Below, in pieces: positions 1-8,987 of a stretch of DNA of 64,000 nucleotides. The stretch's first letter is position 1; each line of letters starts with the position of its first letter. The stretch comes from Microbacterium horticulturae (GTDB lineage Bacteria > Actinomycetota > Actinomycetes > Actinomycetales > Microbacteriaceae), in assembly GCF_029094505.1 (NCBI RefSeq), contig NZ_CP119108.1:1116001-1180000 (forward strand), written 5' to 3'. The position numbers and the translations under genes were made by a program. The notes beneath the pieces are model-generated. The model was not told where the DNA came from. It did not search any database and was given only the letters and a program-made list of their open reading frames with translations.

Positions 1-2
1 GT

Positions 3-101
3 GTCTCGCACGCGCCCGGCGAGAGCGCCCGCGACGAGGACTGCGAGGCAGGGGCGACGGCGCTCGCCGCGGCCCTGCGCGAACTGGCGGGTGGGGCATG
101 A
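3..101 (+). CDS. M20-family amidohydrolase, C-terminal end only
   Basis: Only the last 32 codons are in the window, ending in TGA. The visible peptide begins V-SHAPGE-S and ends [12 protein letters not shown]. The SHxPxE stretch followed by a small helix is the usual end of M20 amidohydrolases of the allantoate amidohydrolase / N-carbamoyl-amino-acid hydrolase type. Such a gene commonly precedes hutF in actinobacterial histidine-utilisation operons, where it is thought to act on N-formyl or N-carbamoyl glutamate-type intermediates. The stop overlaps the hutF start (ATGA), indicating translational coupling. The exact substrate cannot be read from this fragment. Confidence 0.65.
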   Translation, partial: VSHAPGESARDEDCEAGATALAAALRELAGGA

Positions 102-1411
102 CCGCGCGGTTCGTCGTGCACGCCCGTGCGGCTTTGATCGACGGGGCTTTCGCCACCGACGTGCGCATCGCCGCGCGCGACGGTGTCATCGCTGAGATCA
201 CGGCCGGCGTGCCGGAGCAGCCCGGTGAGTTGTCGCTCGATGTCGTGGTACCAGGCTTCGTCAACGCGCACTCGCATGCATTCCACCGGCTCCTGCGTGG
301 ACGCACACACGATCGGGGCGGCGACTTCTGGGTCTGGCGCGAGCGGATGTACCACGAGGCCGCGGCGCTGACGCCCGCGTCGTACCGCGCGCTCGCCGAG
401 CAGGTTTTCCGGGAGATGCGGGACGCCGGCTACACCGCCGTCGGCGAGTTCCACTACGTGCATCATCAGCCCGACGGCACGCCGTACCCCGACCACGCGA
501 TGGAGCGGGCGCTCGCCGACGCCGCCGTGGCCGTCGGCATCCGGCTCGTGCTGCTGGACACCTGCTACCTGCGCGGGGGAGTGGGCGAGCCGCTGACCGA
601 CCGGCAGCGGCGGTTCGGCGATGCCGACGCGCACGCGTGGCTCGACCGCTGGCATGCCCTGCGTGAGGCGCTCACCGGGGGTCTTGTGACCGTGGGTGCC
701 GCCGTGCACTCCGTGCGCGCGGTGACGCCCGCCGACCTCGCGGTGATCGGACGCGAACTGCCCGCCGACGTGCCGCTGCACGTGCACGTCTCGGAGCAGG
801 TCGCCGAGAACGACGCCTGTCGCGAGGCCTACGGGGTGACGCCGACGCGGCTGCTGGCCGAGCACGGCCTTCTGCGCGCGACGACGGCCACCGTACACGC
901 GACGCACCTGACCGCCGACGACATCGCGCTGCTGGGATCGGCCGGCGCGTCGGTCGTGATGTGCCCGACGACCGAGGCCGACCTCGGCGACGGCATCGGG
1001 CCCGCGCCCGAGCTGCGCGACGCCGGGGTGACGCTCGCGATCGGGTCGGACCAGCACGCCGTCATCGACCCGTTCGAAGAGGTCGCGCGCCTCGAGCTCG
1101 ACCAGCGGCTGTGCGCCCAGCGGCGCGGCGTGTTCACCCCCGCGCAGCTGTGGCACGCGGGCTCGGCCGGCGGCGCCCGGGCGCTCGGGCTCGGCGGTGC
1201 GGCGGTGCGCGGGCTCGGGTCAGAGACGCCGTCGGGCGCGCCCGGGTCGGCGCCGGGGCTGCGCGTCGGCGACCCGTTCGATGCCGTGGCGGTGGATGCC
1301 GCGACCGCCCGCACCCGCGGCGCCGACCTCTTGCAGCTGCCGCTCGTGGCCCGCGCGGCGGACGTCGTCGCGACCATCGTCGGCGGTACCGTGACGCGAA
1401 GGACGACATGA
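98..1411 (+). CDS. hutF: Formimidoylglutamate deiminase HutF
   Basis: A 437-residue amidohydrolase-superfamily enzyme. HutF converts N-formimidoyl-L-glutamate to N-formyl-L-glutamate and ammonia in the five-step histidine degradation route. Visible signatures are the metal-binding NAHSHAFHR loop near residue 57, the [19 protein letters not shown] segment typical of HutF, HVHVSEQ near residue 228, HATHLT near 267 and the [12 protein letters not shown] segment near 318. The length is normal (about 440-455). The ATG overlaps the previous stop, and hutI begins 13 bases after its stop, so the three genes form one operon that continues upstream of the window. Confidence 0.93.
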   Translation: MTARFVVHARAALIDGAFATDVRIAARDGVIAEITAGVPEQPGELSLDVVVPGFVNAHSHAFHRLLRGRTHDRGGDFWVWRERMYHEAAALTPASYRALAEQVFREMRDAGYTAVGEFHYVHHQPDGTPYPDHAMERALADAAVAVGIRLVLLDTCYLRGGVGEPLTDRQRRFGDADAHAWLDRWHALREALTGGLVTVGAAVHSVRAVTPADLAVIGRELPADVPLHVHVSEQVAENDACREAYGVTPTRLLAEHGLLRATTATVHATHLTADDIALLGSAGASVVMCPTTEADLGDGIGPAPELRDAGVTLAIGSDQHAVIDPFEEVARLELDQRLCAQRRGVFTPAQLWHAGSAGGARALGLGGAAVRGLGSETPSGAPGSAPGLRVGDPFDAVAVDAATARTRGADLLQLPLVARAADVVATIVGGTVTRRTT

Positions 1412-1424
1412 CTCGGGGGCACGC

Positions 1425-2714
1425 ATGACCGCGACGCTCATCACGAACATCGGCGAGCTGACCACCAACGTCGCCGCAGGCAGTGACCCGTGCGGCACGC
1501 TGACCGATGCCGCCGTGCTCATCGAGGGCACCCGCATCGCGTGGGTGGGGCCCGCGGCATCCGCTCCCGTCCCTCACACCGCCCCCGCCCATCTCCGCGA
1601 GAGAACAACGGGCGGCCGAGAGAACGGTTATTCCCCGCATCCTCGTCCGTCCGATGTCCTCTCGCGCACGAATGGGGCGGCGGCGCTCGAGCGTGAGGAA
1701 GTCGCCGTGGTGGATGCCGCGGGTCGCGCCGTCATCCCGGGATTCGTCGACAGCCACACGCACCTCGTGTTCGGCGGCGACCGCGCCGACGAGTTCGCCG
1801 CGCGCATGGCCGGGCAGCCGTATGCCGCCGGCGGCATACGCACCACAGTCGCTGCGACACGTGCGGCTGGCGACGACCAGCTGCGCCGACGGCTCGCGCG
1901 TCTCGTGGCCGAGTTGCACGCGCAGGGCACGACCACGTTCGAGATCAAGACCGGCTATGGGCTCACCGTGCACGACGAGGCACGCCTGGCGCGGCTGGCC
2001 GCCGAGGTCACGAGCGAGGTCACGTTCCTGGGCGCGCACGTCGTACCCGCCGAATACGCCGACGCGCGTGACGAGTACGTCGACCTGGTCGCCGGCCCCA
2101 TGCTCGCCGCGTGCGCGCCGCACGCGAAATGGGTCGACGTGTTCTGCGAGACCGGGGCCTTCACCGCCGACGAGTCACGCCAGGTGCTCGAAGCGGGCAT
2201 GGCCCGCGGCCTCGTCCCGCGCGTGCACGGCAATCAGCTCGGCCCGGGAGAGGGTGTGCGCCTCGCGGTGTCGCTGGGCGCGGCATCCGTCGACCACTGC
2301 ACGTATCTGGGCGACGATGACGTCGCGGGGCTCGCCGGATCCGACACCGTCGCGACCCTGCTGCCCGGCGTGGAGTTCTCCACCCGGCATCCCTATCCCG
2401 ACGCCCGGCGGCTCATCGACGCCGGCGTCACGGTGGCCCTGGCCAGCGACTGCAACCCCGGCACGAGCTTCACGAGCTCGATGCCGCTGATGATCGCGCT
2501 CGGGGTGCGTGAAATGGGGATGACGGTGTCCGAGGCGGTCTGGGCGGCCACCGCCGGGGGCGCCGCCGCTCTGCGTCGCGACGACATCGGCCGCCTCGCA
2601 CCCGGTACCCGGGCCGACCTCGTCGTGCTCGACGCGCCCAGCCGCACGCACCTGGCCTACCGACCCGGTGTGCCGCTCGTGCACGCCGTGTACAAAGACG
2701 GCGCGCGGCTCTGA
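1425..2714 (+). CDS. hutI: Imidazolonepropionase HutI, with an in-frame insertion
   Basis: A 429-residue amidohydrolase that opens the imidazolone ring of imidazolone-5-propionate to give N-formimidoyl-L-glutamate. Motifs: [12 protein letters not shown] near residue 109 (metal-binding HxH), the KTGYGLT substrate loop, [18 protein letters not shown], and the C-terminal [18 protein letters not shown] segment. The protein is about 30-40 residues longer than usual. The excess lies at about residues 50-88, between the N-terminal WVGPAAS strand and [13 protein letters not shown], where a short repeat-like element is inserted without breaking the frame. The insertion is in the small beta-sandwich domain, away from the active site, so the enzyme is probably still functional. 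It is the last gene of the hut operon; the genes beyond are convergent. Confidence 0.92.
   Translation: MTATLITNIGELTTNVAAGSDPCGTLTDAAVLIEGTRIAWVGPAASAPVPHTAPAHLRERTTGGRENGYSPHPRPSDVLSRTNGAAALEREEVAVVDAAGRAVIPGFVDSHTHLVFGGDRADEFAARMAGQPYAAGGIRTTVAATRAAGDDQLRRRLARLVAELHAQGTTTFEIKTGYGLTVHDEARLARLAAEVTSEVTFLGAHVVPAEYADARDEYVDLVAGPMLAACAPHAKWVDVFCETGAFTADESRQVLEAGMARGLVPRVHGNQLGPGEGVRLAVSLGAASVDHCTYLGDDDVAGLAGSDTVATLLPGVEFSTRHPYPDARRLIDAGVTVALASDCNPGTSFTSSMPLMIALGVREMGMTVSEAVWAATAGGAAALRRDDIGRLAPGTRADLVVLDAPSRTHLAYRPGVPLVHAVYKDGARL
1586..1679. repeat. Short inverted-repeat element inserted in frame in hutI
   Basis: About 94 bases with imperfect inverted ends: the left end carries CGCCCAT and GCGAGAG, the right end CTCTCGC and ATGGGGCG. 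The octamer GAGAGAAC occurs twice inside, at 1599-1606 and 1618-1625. The translated stretch is low in hydrophobic residues and reads as non-native in HutI. The base composition is less GC-rich than the surrounding codons (for example GGTTATTCC). I infer a mobile or palindromic mini-element; no other copy is visible in the window. Confidence 0.45.
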
Positions 2715-2794
2715 GGAGGCTGCCCGCCCGTTGTGCGCAGGCACGGGGCCGCGGCATCCTGCCGCCGCACCTGACCCGCACCGCACCTCGCGCC

Positions 2795-3415
2795 TCAGCG
2801 CCCGGGAACCTCGATGACCTCGCGCACCTTGTCGGGCCAGCGCACAGAGATGTCATGCCCGCCGTCGCCGTCGGGCGCGATCTCGATCTCAGGGATGAGA
2901 GACCCGGTGCGCCGGATGCGGATCGGCTTGCCGTCGTCGCCGATCTGACCTTCGTCCACCTGGGGAACCGGCGGCGGCTCGGGTCCGCGGCGCACCGCGA
3001 TGATCACCGGGTAACCGCCCGGGATGTCGTGCACGGTCACCTGCGGCATCATCTGCTGGTCGGGCGCGTCCACAAGGGTCATCTCGCCGTCCCACGGCAC
3101 CAGCATGCGCACCTCAGAGTGCTCCTCGGCATCGGTACCGCGCCCCGCACACAGATCCACGCCCTGGTGCAGCTCGGTCACCCAGAGCGCTTCGGGGTCG
3201 GCGGCGGGCAGCGCGGGCGCGGTGAAGCGCACGCCGGGGGAGATGCCCTCGACGTCCACGCGGATGATGCGCAGCTCCCAGGCGTCGTGCACGGCCTGCA
3301 CGACCGTGACGTCAGACCCGCCCAGGCGCGTCTGGGCGGTGGTGAACGGCATCCACTCGGCGGGGGCGCGACCGGCGCCCAGGACGGCGACGGAATCGGC
3401 AGGTGCGGTGCTCAT
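2795..3415 (-). CDS. Conserved hypothetical protein
   Basis: A 206-residue soluble protein with no signal peptide or membrane segment, and I do not recognise its family. It is rich in acidic residues and beta-type sequence. A proline-rich linker (EPPPVPQ) near residue 155 precedes a basic-acidic tail. The ATG overlaps the stop of the upstream gamma-glutamylcyclotransferase-like gene by four bases, so the two are translationally coupled. It converges on hutI, leaving 80 bases between them. Confidence 0.7.
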   Translation of the reverse strand: MSTAPADSVAVLGAGRAPAEWMPFTTAQTRLGGSDVTVVQAVHDAWELRIIRVDVEGISPGVRFTAPALPAADPEALWVTELHQGVDLCAGRGTDAEEHSEVRMLVPWDGEMTLVDAPDQQMMPQVTVHDIPGGYPVIIAVRRGPEPPPVPQVDEGQIGDDGKPIRIRRTGSLIPEIEIAPDGDGGHDISVRWPDKVREVIEVPGR

Positions 3416-3756
3416 GCGCTCACGTATGTCCAGGCGGTGCGGCCGCTGGCCAGCGGCACCTGCACGCGGCGGTAGATAGCGACCTCGTAGTCGTCGGCCG
3501 AGGCGAGCTCGTCCTCGCTGATCCGCAGCACCGTGCCGGGAATCCGATCGGTGTCGTCGCCCGTCGCGATAGCGATGGTGTGCAGCGCCGAGCCCGACAG
3601 CTCCACCACCCGCGGGTCGTCGATCGGGGCATCGCCGAGCACGAAGCCCACGAGCTCGTCGTCGTCGCCGTCGACGAGGCGACCGAAGGTGTCGAGCTGC
3701 ACGTCGGCGTACCGCAGCGTGCCATACGTGAACAGAAGCTGATCTTTGGAAGACAC
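3412..3756 (-). CDS. Gamma-glutamylcyclotransferase-like (AIG2/GGCT fold) protein
   Basis: A 114-residue protein of the GGCT-like fold. The diagnostic N-terminal FTYGTLRY motif (residues 9-16) forms the anion-binding loop of this family. A later acidic stretch, DELASADDYE, is where the family's catalytic glutamate normally sits. Members act on gamma-glutamyl amines or peptides, releasing 5-oxoproline, but many bacterial members are uncharacterised. The GTG start lies six bases after a TACGCT hexamer, the leaderless arrangement common in this window. It is the first gene of a two-gene unit with the downstream hypothetical protein. Confidence 0.8.
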   Translation of the reverse strand: MSSKDQLLFTYGTLRYADVQLDTFGRLVDGDDDELVGFVLGDAPIDDPRVVELSGSALHTIAIATGDDTDRIPGTVLRISEDELASADDYEVAIYRRVQVPLASGRTAWTYVSA

Positions 3757-3775
3757 GACGCCAGCGTATCGCCGC

Positions 3776-5050
3776 TCACAGTGCGGCGATGAGGTGCGCG
3801 ACTGTGAAAATGGCCGCTCCCGCGATAGCGCCGATCACGGTGCCGTTCAACCGGATGTACTGCAGGTCGCGCCCCACCATGAGCTCGATCTTCTCGGTGG
3901 TCTCCGCGGCATCCCACCGCTCGATCGTGTCGGTGATGATCGACGCGATGTCGTGCCGGTAGCGATCCACGAGAAACGCCGCGGCGTCGGTCACCCAGCC
4001 ATCCACGCGCTGCTGCAGCGCGGGCTCGATCTGCAGGCGCTCGCCGACTTCAGCCAGCGCCGCCGCAGCGCGCACGCGCAGTCCGCTCGTGGGGTCGGCC
4101 AGCGCCACCAGCAGACCGGACTTCGCGGTCTCCCACGCGCGTGCGGCCAGCTCCCGCACGCGAGGGCTGTCGAACACGGCCGATTTGGCGTCTTCGACGC
4201 GGCCGATCATGGCGGGGTCGTTCTGCAGGCGGTCGGCGAGGCGGCCGAGGTATCCGTCGACGGCGATGCGGGCGGGATGCTGCGGGTCGGCCCGCACGGC
4301 CTGCACGAACTTCATCGCCTCGTGGTAGACGGTGTCGTCGACGAAGCGGTGCGCGATGCGCGGCACCCAACCCGGCAGCCGACGCGAGACGAGGCCCTCG
4401 AACGCCGGGCGGTTCGCCTCGAGCCACGTCGCGAGCGAATCGATGGCCAGATCCACCGCGGGGTGGTGGGCTCCGGCATCCGTCACCCTCTGCAGCCACG
4501 CTCCGGCGGGCGGCCCCCACTCGGGCGAGACGAGGTGCTCGCGCGCCAGGTCCTCGATGACGTCTTGCACATCGGCGTCGCTGAGCGCGCGCAGCACCGC
4601 CGATGCCATGCTGGCGGCCTCTTCGGTGACGCGCTCGGCGTGCGCCGGTTCGGCCAGCCACGCTCCCAGGCGCCGCGCTATCGCGGCCGACGCGAGCTTG
4701 GTGCGCACGACCTCGGCGGAGAGGAAGTTCGTCTCGACGAACTCGCCGAGCGAGCGACCGATCTCGTCCTTGCGCGTCGGGATGATCGCCGTGTGCGGGA
4801 TGGGAAGGCCGAGGGGATGCCGGAACAGCGCTGTCACCGCGAACCAGTCGGCCAGCGCGCCCACCATGCCGCCCTCGGCGGCGGCGCGCACATACGAGAG
4901 CGCCGGAACCTGCTCTTCGAGCGCGAACGAGACGGCGAACACGACGGCGAGAAAGACGAGCGCGCCCAGCGCTATCGCCTTCATGCGGCGCAGTCCTCGG
5001 CGTCGCTGTCGGTCTGCGGGACTCAGCAGTGCGGTCGGGGTGCGCGCCAT
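3776..5050 (-). CDS. DUF445 family membrane protein
   Basis: A 424-residue protein with a transmembrane helix at about residues 26-45 and a second hydrophobic segment at the extreme C terminus (GAIAGAAIFTVAHLIAAL). The family signature is the block EGGMVGALADWFAVTALFRHP followed by IIPTRKDEIG and FVETNF, which is typical of DUF445 (YjiN-like) proteins. The middle part is helical and amphipathic. The function is unknown; the topology suggests a membrane-anchored coiled protein. The ATG lies six bases after CAGGAT, consistent with a leaderless transcript. It diverges from the CsoR-like gene. Confidence 0.85.
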   Translation of the reverse strand: MARTPTALLSPADRQRRRGLRRMKAIALGALVFLAVVFAVSFALEEQVPALSYVRAAAEGGMVGALADWFAVTALFRHPLGLPIPHTAIIPTRKDEIGRSLGEFVETNFLSAEVVRTKLASAAIARRLGAWLAEPAHAERVTEEAASMASAVLRALSDADVQDVIEDLAREHLVSPEWGPPAGAWLQRVTDAGAHHPAVDLAIDSLATWLEANRPAFEGLVSRRLPGWVPRIAHRFVDDTVYHEAMKFVQAVRADPQHPARIAVDGYLGRLADRLQNDPAMIGRVEDAKSAVFDSPRVRELAARAWETAKSGLLVALADPTSGLRVRAAAALAEVGERLQIEPALQQRVDGWVTDAAAFLVDRYRHDIASIITDTIERWDAAETTEKIELMVGRDLQYIRLNGTVIGAIAGAAIFTVAHLIAAL

Positions 5051-5100
5051 GGCGTCATCCTGCCATGTTGTTCCGGGTCACGCCCGGGTAGCCTTGCGGC

Positions 5101-5373
5101 GTGATCGAAGACATCAAGAAGCGGGCGCTGCATCGAACGGCGATCATCGAGGGCCAGGTGCGCGGGCTTGCCAAGATGATCGAGAACGAGGACTACTGCA
5201 TGGACATGATCGCGCAGTCGCGCGCGATCCAGAAGGCACTCGAGTCGCTCGACAAGCTGCTGCTCGAGAACCACCTGCGCACCCACGTCACGCACATGTT
5301 CGAGCACGGCGGCGACGAGCGCGAGCAGGCCGTGGCCGAACTGCTGAAGGCCTACGACGTCGGTAACCGCTGA
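5101..5373 (+). CDS. CsoR/RcnR-family metal- or thiol-sensing repressor
   Basis: A 90-residue all-helical repressor of the DUF156 family (CsoR, RcnR, FrmR, CstR). The N-terminal helix carries the basic DNA-contact face and the signature EGQVRGLAKMI. Ligand residues at the usual positions are Cys33, His58 and His62. That C-H-H set resembles RcnR (Ni/Co) more than CsoR (C-H-C, copper), but an RcnR-type His near position 3 is not present. The ligand is therefore unclear. No metal transporter is adjacent; the downstream gene overlaps its stop and is of unknown function. The GTG lies six bases after TAGCCT, suggesting a leaderless transcript. Confidence 0.85.
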   Translation: MIEDIKKRALHRTAIIEGQVRGLAKMIENEDYCMDMIAQSRAIQKALESLDKLLLENHLRTHVTHMFEHGGDEREQAVAELLKAYDVGNR

Positions 5374-5780
5374 TGATCTCGACCGAGCGTGCGCGCGAGC
5401 TGCGCGAGGCGGGCCTGGTGTGGCATCCGCAGTCCGGCGACAGATTCCAGCTCGACGAGCCGGAGTTCGAGGCCGACGTGTTCACCGTCAGCGACATGAC
5501 GATCGAGGCCCGCAACTTCTCGACCGGCGGCATCCTCGCCTTCAACGGCACGACGGAGTGGGCACTCGACTCCGTCGCCCAGGAAGACGCGCTGTGGCTG
5601 CCATCCGAGGAGCAGCTGCGCGAGCTTCTGCGCGGCACGTTCCGCATACTGCGGCGCCTGTCCGACACCTACGAGGTAGAGGTCGAGATCGCCGGGCGCA
5701 GGGTGGTGTTCGCCCATCCCGAGCCGGCCGACGCATACGCACTCGCGCTGCTGGAGCTGTTGCATCGGGTGACCGGCTGA
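5373..5780 (+). CDS. Conserved actinobacterial protein of unknown function
   Basis: A 135-residue soluble protein translationally coupled (TGATG) to the CsoR-like repressor. It opens with a helix (TERARELREAGLVWHPQSGD), then a beta-rich section (FTVSDMTIEARNF) and a C-terminal helix ending LALLELLHRVTG. Similar short actinobacterial proteins are sometimes given the propagated name pilus assembly protein CpaE, but no CpaE feature (P-loop or receiver domain) is visible here. I would leave it as unknown. Confidence 0.8.
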   Translation: MISTERARELREAGLVWHPQSGDRFQLDEPEFEADVFTVSDMTIEARNFSTGGILAFNGTTEWALDSVAQEDALWLPSEEQLRELLRGTFRILRRLSDTYEVEVEIAGRRVVFAHPEPADAYALALLELLHRVTG

Positions 5781-5787
5781 CGCCCGA

Positions 5788-6996
5788 TCACACGGTCTGG
5801 ATCGGGATCGTCGTCGTGTCGGGCAGCGGGCTCGGGTCACGTCCGCGCAGATCGGGAAAGCCGCCGCGGAAGACGACCGCGACGAGCACTCCGACGGCCG
5901 CGAAGATCGCCGCCGTCCAGTAGGCGCCGCCCGGGCCCATCCCGTCGATGAGGAAGCCGGCGACGGCAGACCCCGCCGCCGCGCCGATGAGCTGGCCCAT
6001 GTTGACCCAGCCGAACGCCTCGGCGGTGTCGCTGAACTTCACGCTCGCGGTCGTCATCGCCGACACCGCGGCGAACACGGGTGCGACGCCGATGCCGGCC
6101 ACCAGCAGCGATCCGCTGATCCACCACACGTTCAGCGAGATCGTGGTCACCACGAGGCCGATGGTGACGATGCCCATGCGCCGAGCCATCGCCCAGCGGC
6201 TGACCGCGATGCCGCCCGAGACGAGACCGCCCACGAGGCTGCCGACCGAGAACACGGCCAGCACGACGCCGGCCTCGATGCCACCCTTGCCGAACGTCGC
6301 GACCACGCCGGCCTCGACGGCGGCGGTCGCGCCCACGAGGAGGAAGCCGATCACCGTGCCCAGGAGCACGGCGGGGCGGGCGAGCACCTTGCCGAAGCGT
6401 CGCTTGCTGCGGGGGATGCGCACGCGGCCGAGCTCGGGCGAGGCGATGAACCAGGCTCCGCCACCGATGAGGATCACCACGATCAGCAGCAGGCCGACGA
6501 CCGTCGAGATCTGGGTCGACACGAACGTGACCACCACCGGGGCGAGGATCCAGATGATCTCCTGCAGCGATGCGTCCAGCGAGAACAACGGGGTCAGCTG
6601 CCGAGAGTTGACCATCTTCGGATAGATCGTGCGCACGGCCGGCTGTACGGGCGGGGTCGACAGGCCCGCGATCATGCCCAGGGTCATGAAGACCGGCAGC
6701 GGCACCTCGAGGACGGCGATGCCGATGATGGATGCCGCGCAGATGAGCGTCGTCAGGGTGAGCACCTGGCGCATGCCCCACAGTCCCATCCAGCGGCTCG
6801 TGATGGGGCCGGCGACGGCCTGCCCGATCGAGGCCGCGGCCAGGACGAGTCCGGCGGCGCCATACGAACCGGTGATGTGCTGGATGTGCAGCAGGATCGC
6901 CAGGCTGGTCATGCCGGAAGGGAACCGCGCCGTCAGCTGCGCGGCGATGATGCGCCCGACTCCTGGTGTGCGCAGCAGATCGCGATATCCCGCCAC
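5788..6996 (-). CDS. MFS transporter, probable drug or metabolite exporter
   Basis: A 402-residue polytopic protein with about 12 hydrophobic segments and a short N-terminal cytoplasmic part. Segment 3 and its loop (AGPITSRWMGLWGMRQVLTL) correspond to the MFS motif-A region. The overall pattern resembles small DHA1-type permeases often annotated as hypothetical exporters. The substrate is not predictable. The GTG start sits six bases after TACCGT, consistent with leaderless transcription. It converges on the preceding conserved gene with only seven bases between stops. Confidence 0.85.
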   Translation of the reverse strand: MAGYRDLLRTPGVGRIIAAQLTARFPSGMTSLAILLHIQHITGSYGAAGLVLAAASIGQAVAGPITSRWMGLWGMRQVLTLTTLICAASIIGIAVLEVPLPVFMTLGMIAGLSTPPVQPAVRTIYPKMVNSRQLTPLFSLDASLQEIIWILAPVVVTFVSTQISTVVGLLLIVVILIGGGAWFIASPELGRVRIPRSKRRFGKVLARPAVLLGTVIGFLLVGATAAVEAGVVATFGKGGIEAGVVLAVFSVGSLVGGLVSGGIAVSRWAMARRMGIVTIGLVVTTISLNVWWISGSLLVAGIGVAPVFAAVSAMTTASVKFSDTAEAFGWVNMGQLIGAAAGSAVAGFLIDGMGPGGAYWTAAIFAAVGVLVAVVFRGGFPDLRGRDPSPLPDTTTIPIQTV

Positions 6997-7018
6997 GGAA
7001 CAACGGTACCCGTCCGCA

Positions 7019-7675
7019 TCACCCGCGCGGTGCCACGAACCGGCTCTCGTAGGCCAGCACGACCGCCTGCACCCGGTCGCGCACGCCGAGCTTGGCGAGC
7101 ATACGCGCGATGTGCGTCTTCACGGTGGCGTCGCCGATGAACAGCGCGCGGGCGATCTCGGCGTTCGACATGCCACGAGCGACCAGCGCGAGCACCTCGC
7201 GCTCGCGGGCGCTGAGCGCGTCGACCCGCGCCCGCAGCGCCTGATCGACGGGACCGGCGCCGACGAAGCGTTCGACGAGCCGCCGCGTGACCGCCGGGGC
7301 CAGCAGTGCATCGCCGGCCGCGGCCTGCCGGATCGCGCCGACCAGCTGCTCGCGCGGCGCATCCTTCAGCAGGAATCCGGCGGCGCCCGCGCGCAGCGCC
7401 TCGTAGACGTACTCGTCGAGGTCGAAGGTCGTCAGCACGAGCACCCGCGCGCGGCTGCCCGTCGCCGTCAGCTCGCGGGTCGCCGCGATCCCATCGAGCC
7501 GCGGCATCCGCACGTCCATGAGAACGACGTCGGGGTCCTCGCGCGCGGAGAGGCGCACGCAATCGGCGCCATCCGCGGCCTCGCCCACCACCTCCATATC
7601 GGGCTCGAGATCGAGGATGAGACGGAACCCCGTGCGCACGAGCTCCTGGTCGTCGGCGATCAGCACGCGGATCAC
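7019..7675 (-). CDS. NarL/LuxR-type response regulator
   Basis: A 218-residue two-domain regulator. The receiver domain (about 1-120) has the acidic pair Asp8-Asp9, the phosphoacceptor Asp54 in VVLMDVRMP, a Thr in LVLTTFD and a Lys in GFLLKDA. The C-terminal LuxR-type helix-turn-helix (about 150-210) shows LSAREREVLALVARGMSNAEIA and VKTHIARMLAKL. It is the cognate regulator of the sensor kinase immediately upstream, whose stop overlaps its start by four bases. Actinobacterial pairs of this kind often respond to envelope or antibiotic stress, but no target can be read from the sequence. Confidence 0.93.
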   Translation of the reverse strand: MIRVLIADDQELVRTGFRLILDLEPDMEVVGEAADGADCVRLSAREDPDVVLMDVRMPRLDGIAATRELTATGSRARVLVLTTFDLDEYVYEALRAGAAGFLLKDAPREQLVGAIRQAAAGDALLAPAVTRRLVERFVGAGPVDQALRARVDALSAREREVLALVARGMSNAEIARALFIGDATVKTHIARMLAKLGVRDRVQAVVLAYESRFVAPRG

Positions 7676-8826
7676 GGCGCGCCCCCGCCATCGCCCGACA
7701 GCGGCAGCGTCGCATGGACGACGAACCCGCCCTCGGCTGTCGGTCCGGCGTCCAGCCGCCCGCCGAGAGAGATCGCGCGCTCGCGCATGCCGCTGATCCC
7801 GTACCCGTCTCCGGTGCTCGCCGGGGGCGGAGTGGATGCCGCAGCCGACGTCACCGTGACCTCCAGCGCCCGCGCGCGCTGCACGATCGCGACGGTCACT
7901 GCGGCGCCCGGCACGTGCCGGCGGGCGTTGGTCAGGCTCTCCTGCACGATCCGGTACGCGGCGAGGTCGACACCGGGCGGCACCGGCGCTGTCGTCAGGC
8001 GCACCTCGAGCGTGACCGGTGTGCCCGCGCCGCGAGCGGCGTCGACCAGCCCCGAGATCGCTGACACGCCGGGGGAATCGACTCCGGGCCGTTCGTCGTC
8101 GTCGGTGCGCAGCACCTCGAGCATGCGGCGGATGTCTGTCAGAGCCTCCCGCGCTGTGGCGCGCACGGCACGCACCGGCGCGAGCGCGCGCTCGGGGGCG
8201 GTGCCGAGCGCCGCCTCTGCCGCGTCGGACTGCACGGCGATGACGCTCAGACTGTGCGCGACGACGTCGTGCAGGTCGCGGGCGATCCGCACCCGCTCCT
8301 CGGCGACTGCGAGCCGGGCCGCCTCACGCTGGCGTCGCTCGGCCGCAGTGACACGGCCGCGCCACTGTGCACTGGCGCGGCCCAGCAGCCAGACGCCGCC
8401 GAACAGCAGCAGGATGAACACGTAGTCCACGCCGTTGTCGAGCCGCTCCTGCGCGAGCAGCGCGGCGACGAACACGGCGCCGGCGATCGCCGCGACCCCC
8501 TCCGACAGGTACGCCGCCGCGGAATACAGGGCCACGACATCCACCACCAACGACCACAGCGAGCCGGGGAAGGTCGACAGCAGCGTCTGCACCAGGCCGG
8601 CCACGATGACGACCGCCACCGGGACCAGCGGGGCGTGGCGCCGCCAGGCCACCGCGAGCGTCGAGGAGACCGCCACCGGCAGGGTCAGTGCGAGCGGCCC
8701 CTCGTCGGGATTGCCGGTGACGACGCTGGCGACGGCGACCGCGAACAGGGCGAGCGCCAGCAGGACGTCGGGCGCGGGCAGACCCCACAGCGTGCGACGC
8801 CGCCATCGCGCGAAGGCCCGGCGCAT
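7672..8826 (-). CDS. Two-component sensor histidine kinase (HisKA_3)
   Basis: A 384-residue membrane kinase. The first 150 residues contain four to six hydrophobic segments without a large extracellular loop, suggesting membrane-state sensing. The dimerisation and phosphoacceptor motif RIARDLHDVVAHSLSVI (His near residue 187) is the HisKA_3 type that pairs with NarL regulators. The HATPase domain follows, with the N-box region SLTNARRHVPGA and the G-box DGYGISGMRERA. The ATG lies six bases after TAGAGT. It forms an operon with the regulator. Confidence 0.93.
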   Translation of the reverse strand: MRRAFARWRRRTLWGLPAPDVLLALALFAVAVASVVTGNPDEGPLALTLPVAVSSTLAVAWRRHAPLVPVAVVIVAGLVQTLLSTFPGSLWSLVVDVVALYSAAAYLSEGVAAIAGAVFVAALLAQERLDNGVDYVFILLLFGGVWLLGRASAQWRGRVTAAERRQREAARLAVAEERVRIARDLHDVVAHSLSVIAVQSDAAEAALGTAPERALAPVRAVRATAREALTDIRRMLEVLRTDDDERPGVDSPGVSAISGLVDAARGAGTPVTLEVRLTTAPVPPGVDLAAYRIVQESLTNARRHVPGAAVTVAIVQRARALEVTVTSAAASTPPPASTGDGYGISGMRERAISLGGRLDAGPTAEGGFVVHATLPLSGDGGGAP

Positions 8827-8987
8827 GAGGTCACTCTATTGACCCCGAGGCTCGTGCGCGTCCCCCGTGCGGACGACAGCGATCATCCGGGCGGGCGACA
8901 CCGATCACCCTGGGCGACGACGCGTGCGCCGGCCTCGGAGCGACACGATGCCACCGAGGGCGCGCACCGCGCCGAGAGGAGAATCCC

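Noticed and set aside
1..195. A 64-codon frame running into hutF from the window start
   Set aside because: It is an arginine-rich shadow frame. The third frame gives a convincing amidohydrolase end with a stop overlapping hutF.
5373..5780. Calling the gene after csoR a pilus assembly protein CpaE
   Set aside because: The protein is 135 residues with no P-loop ATPase or receiver domain; the name would be a propagated annotation.
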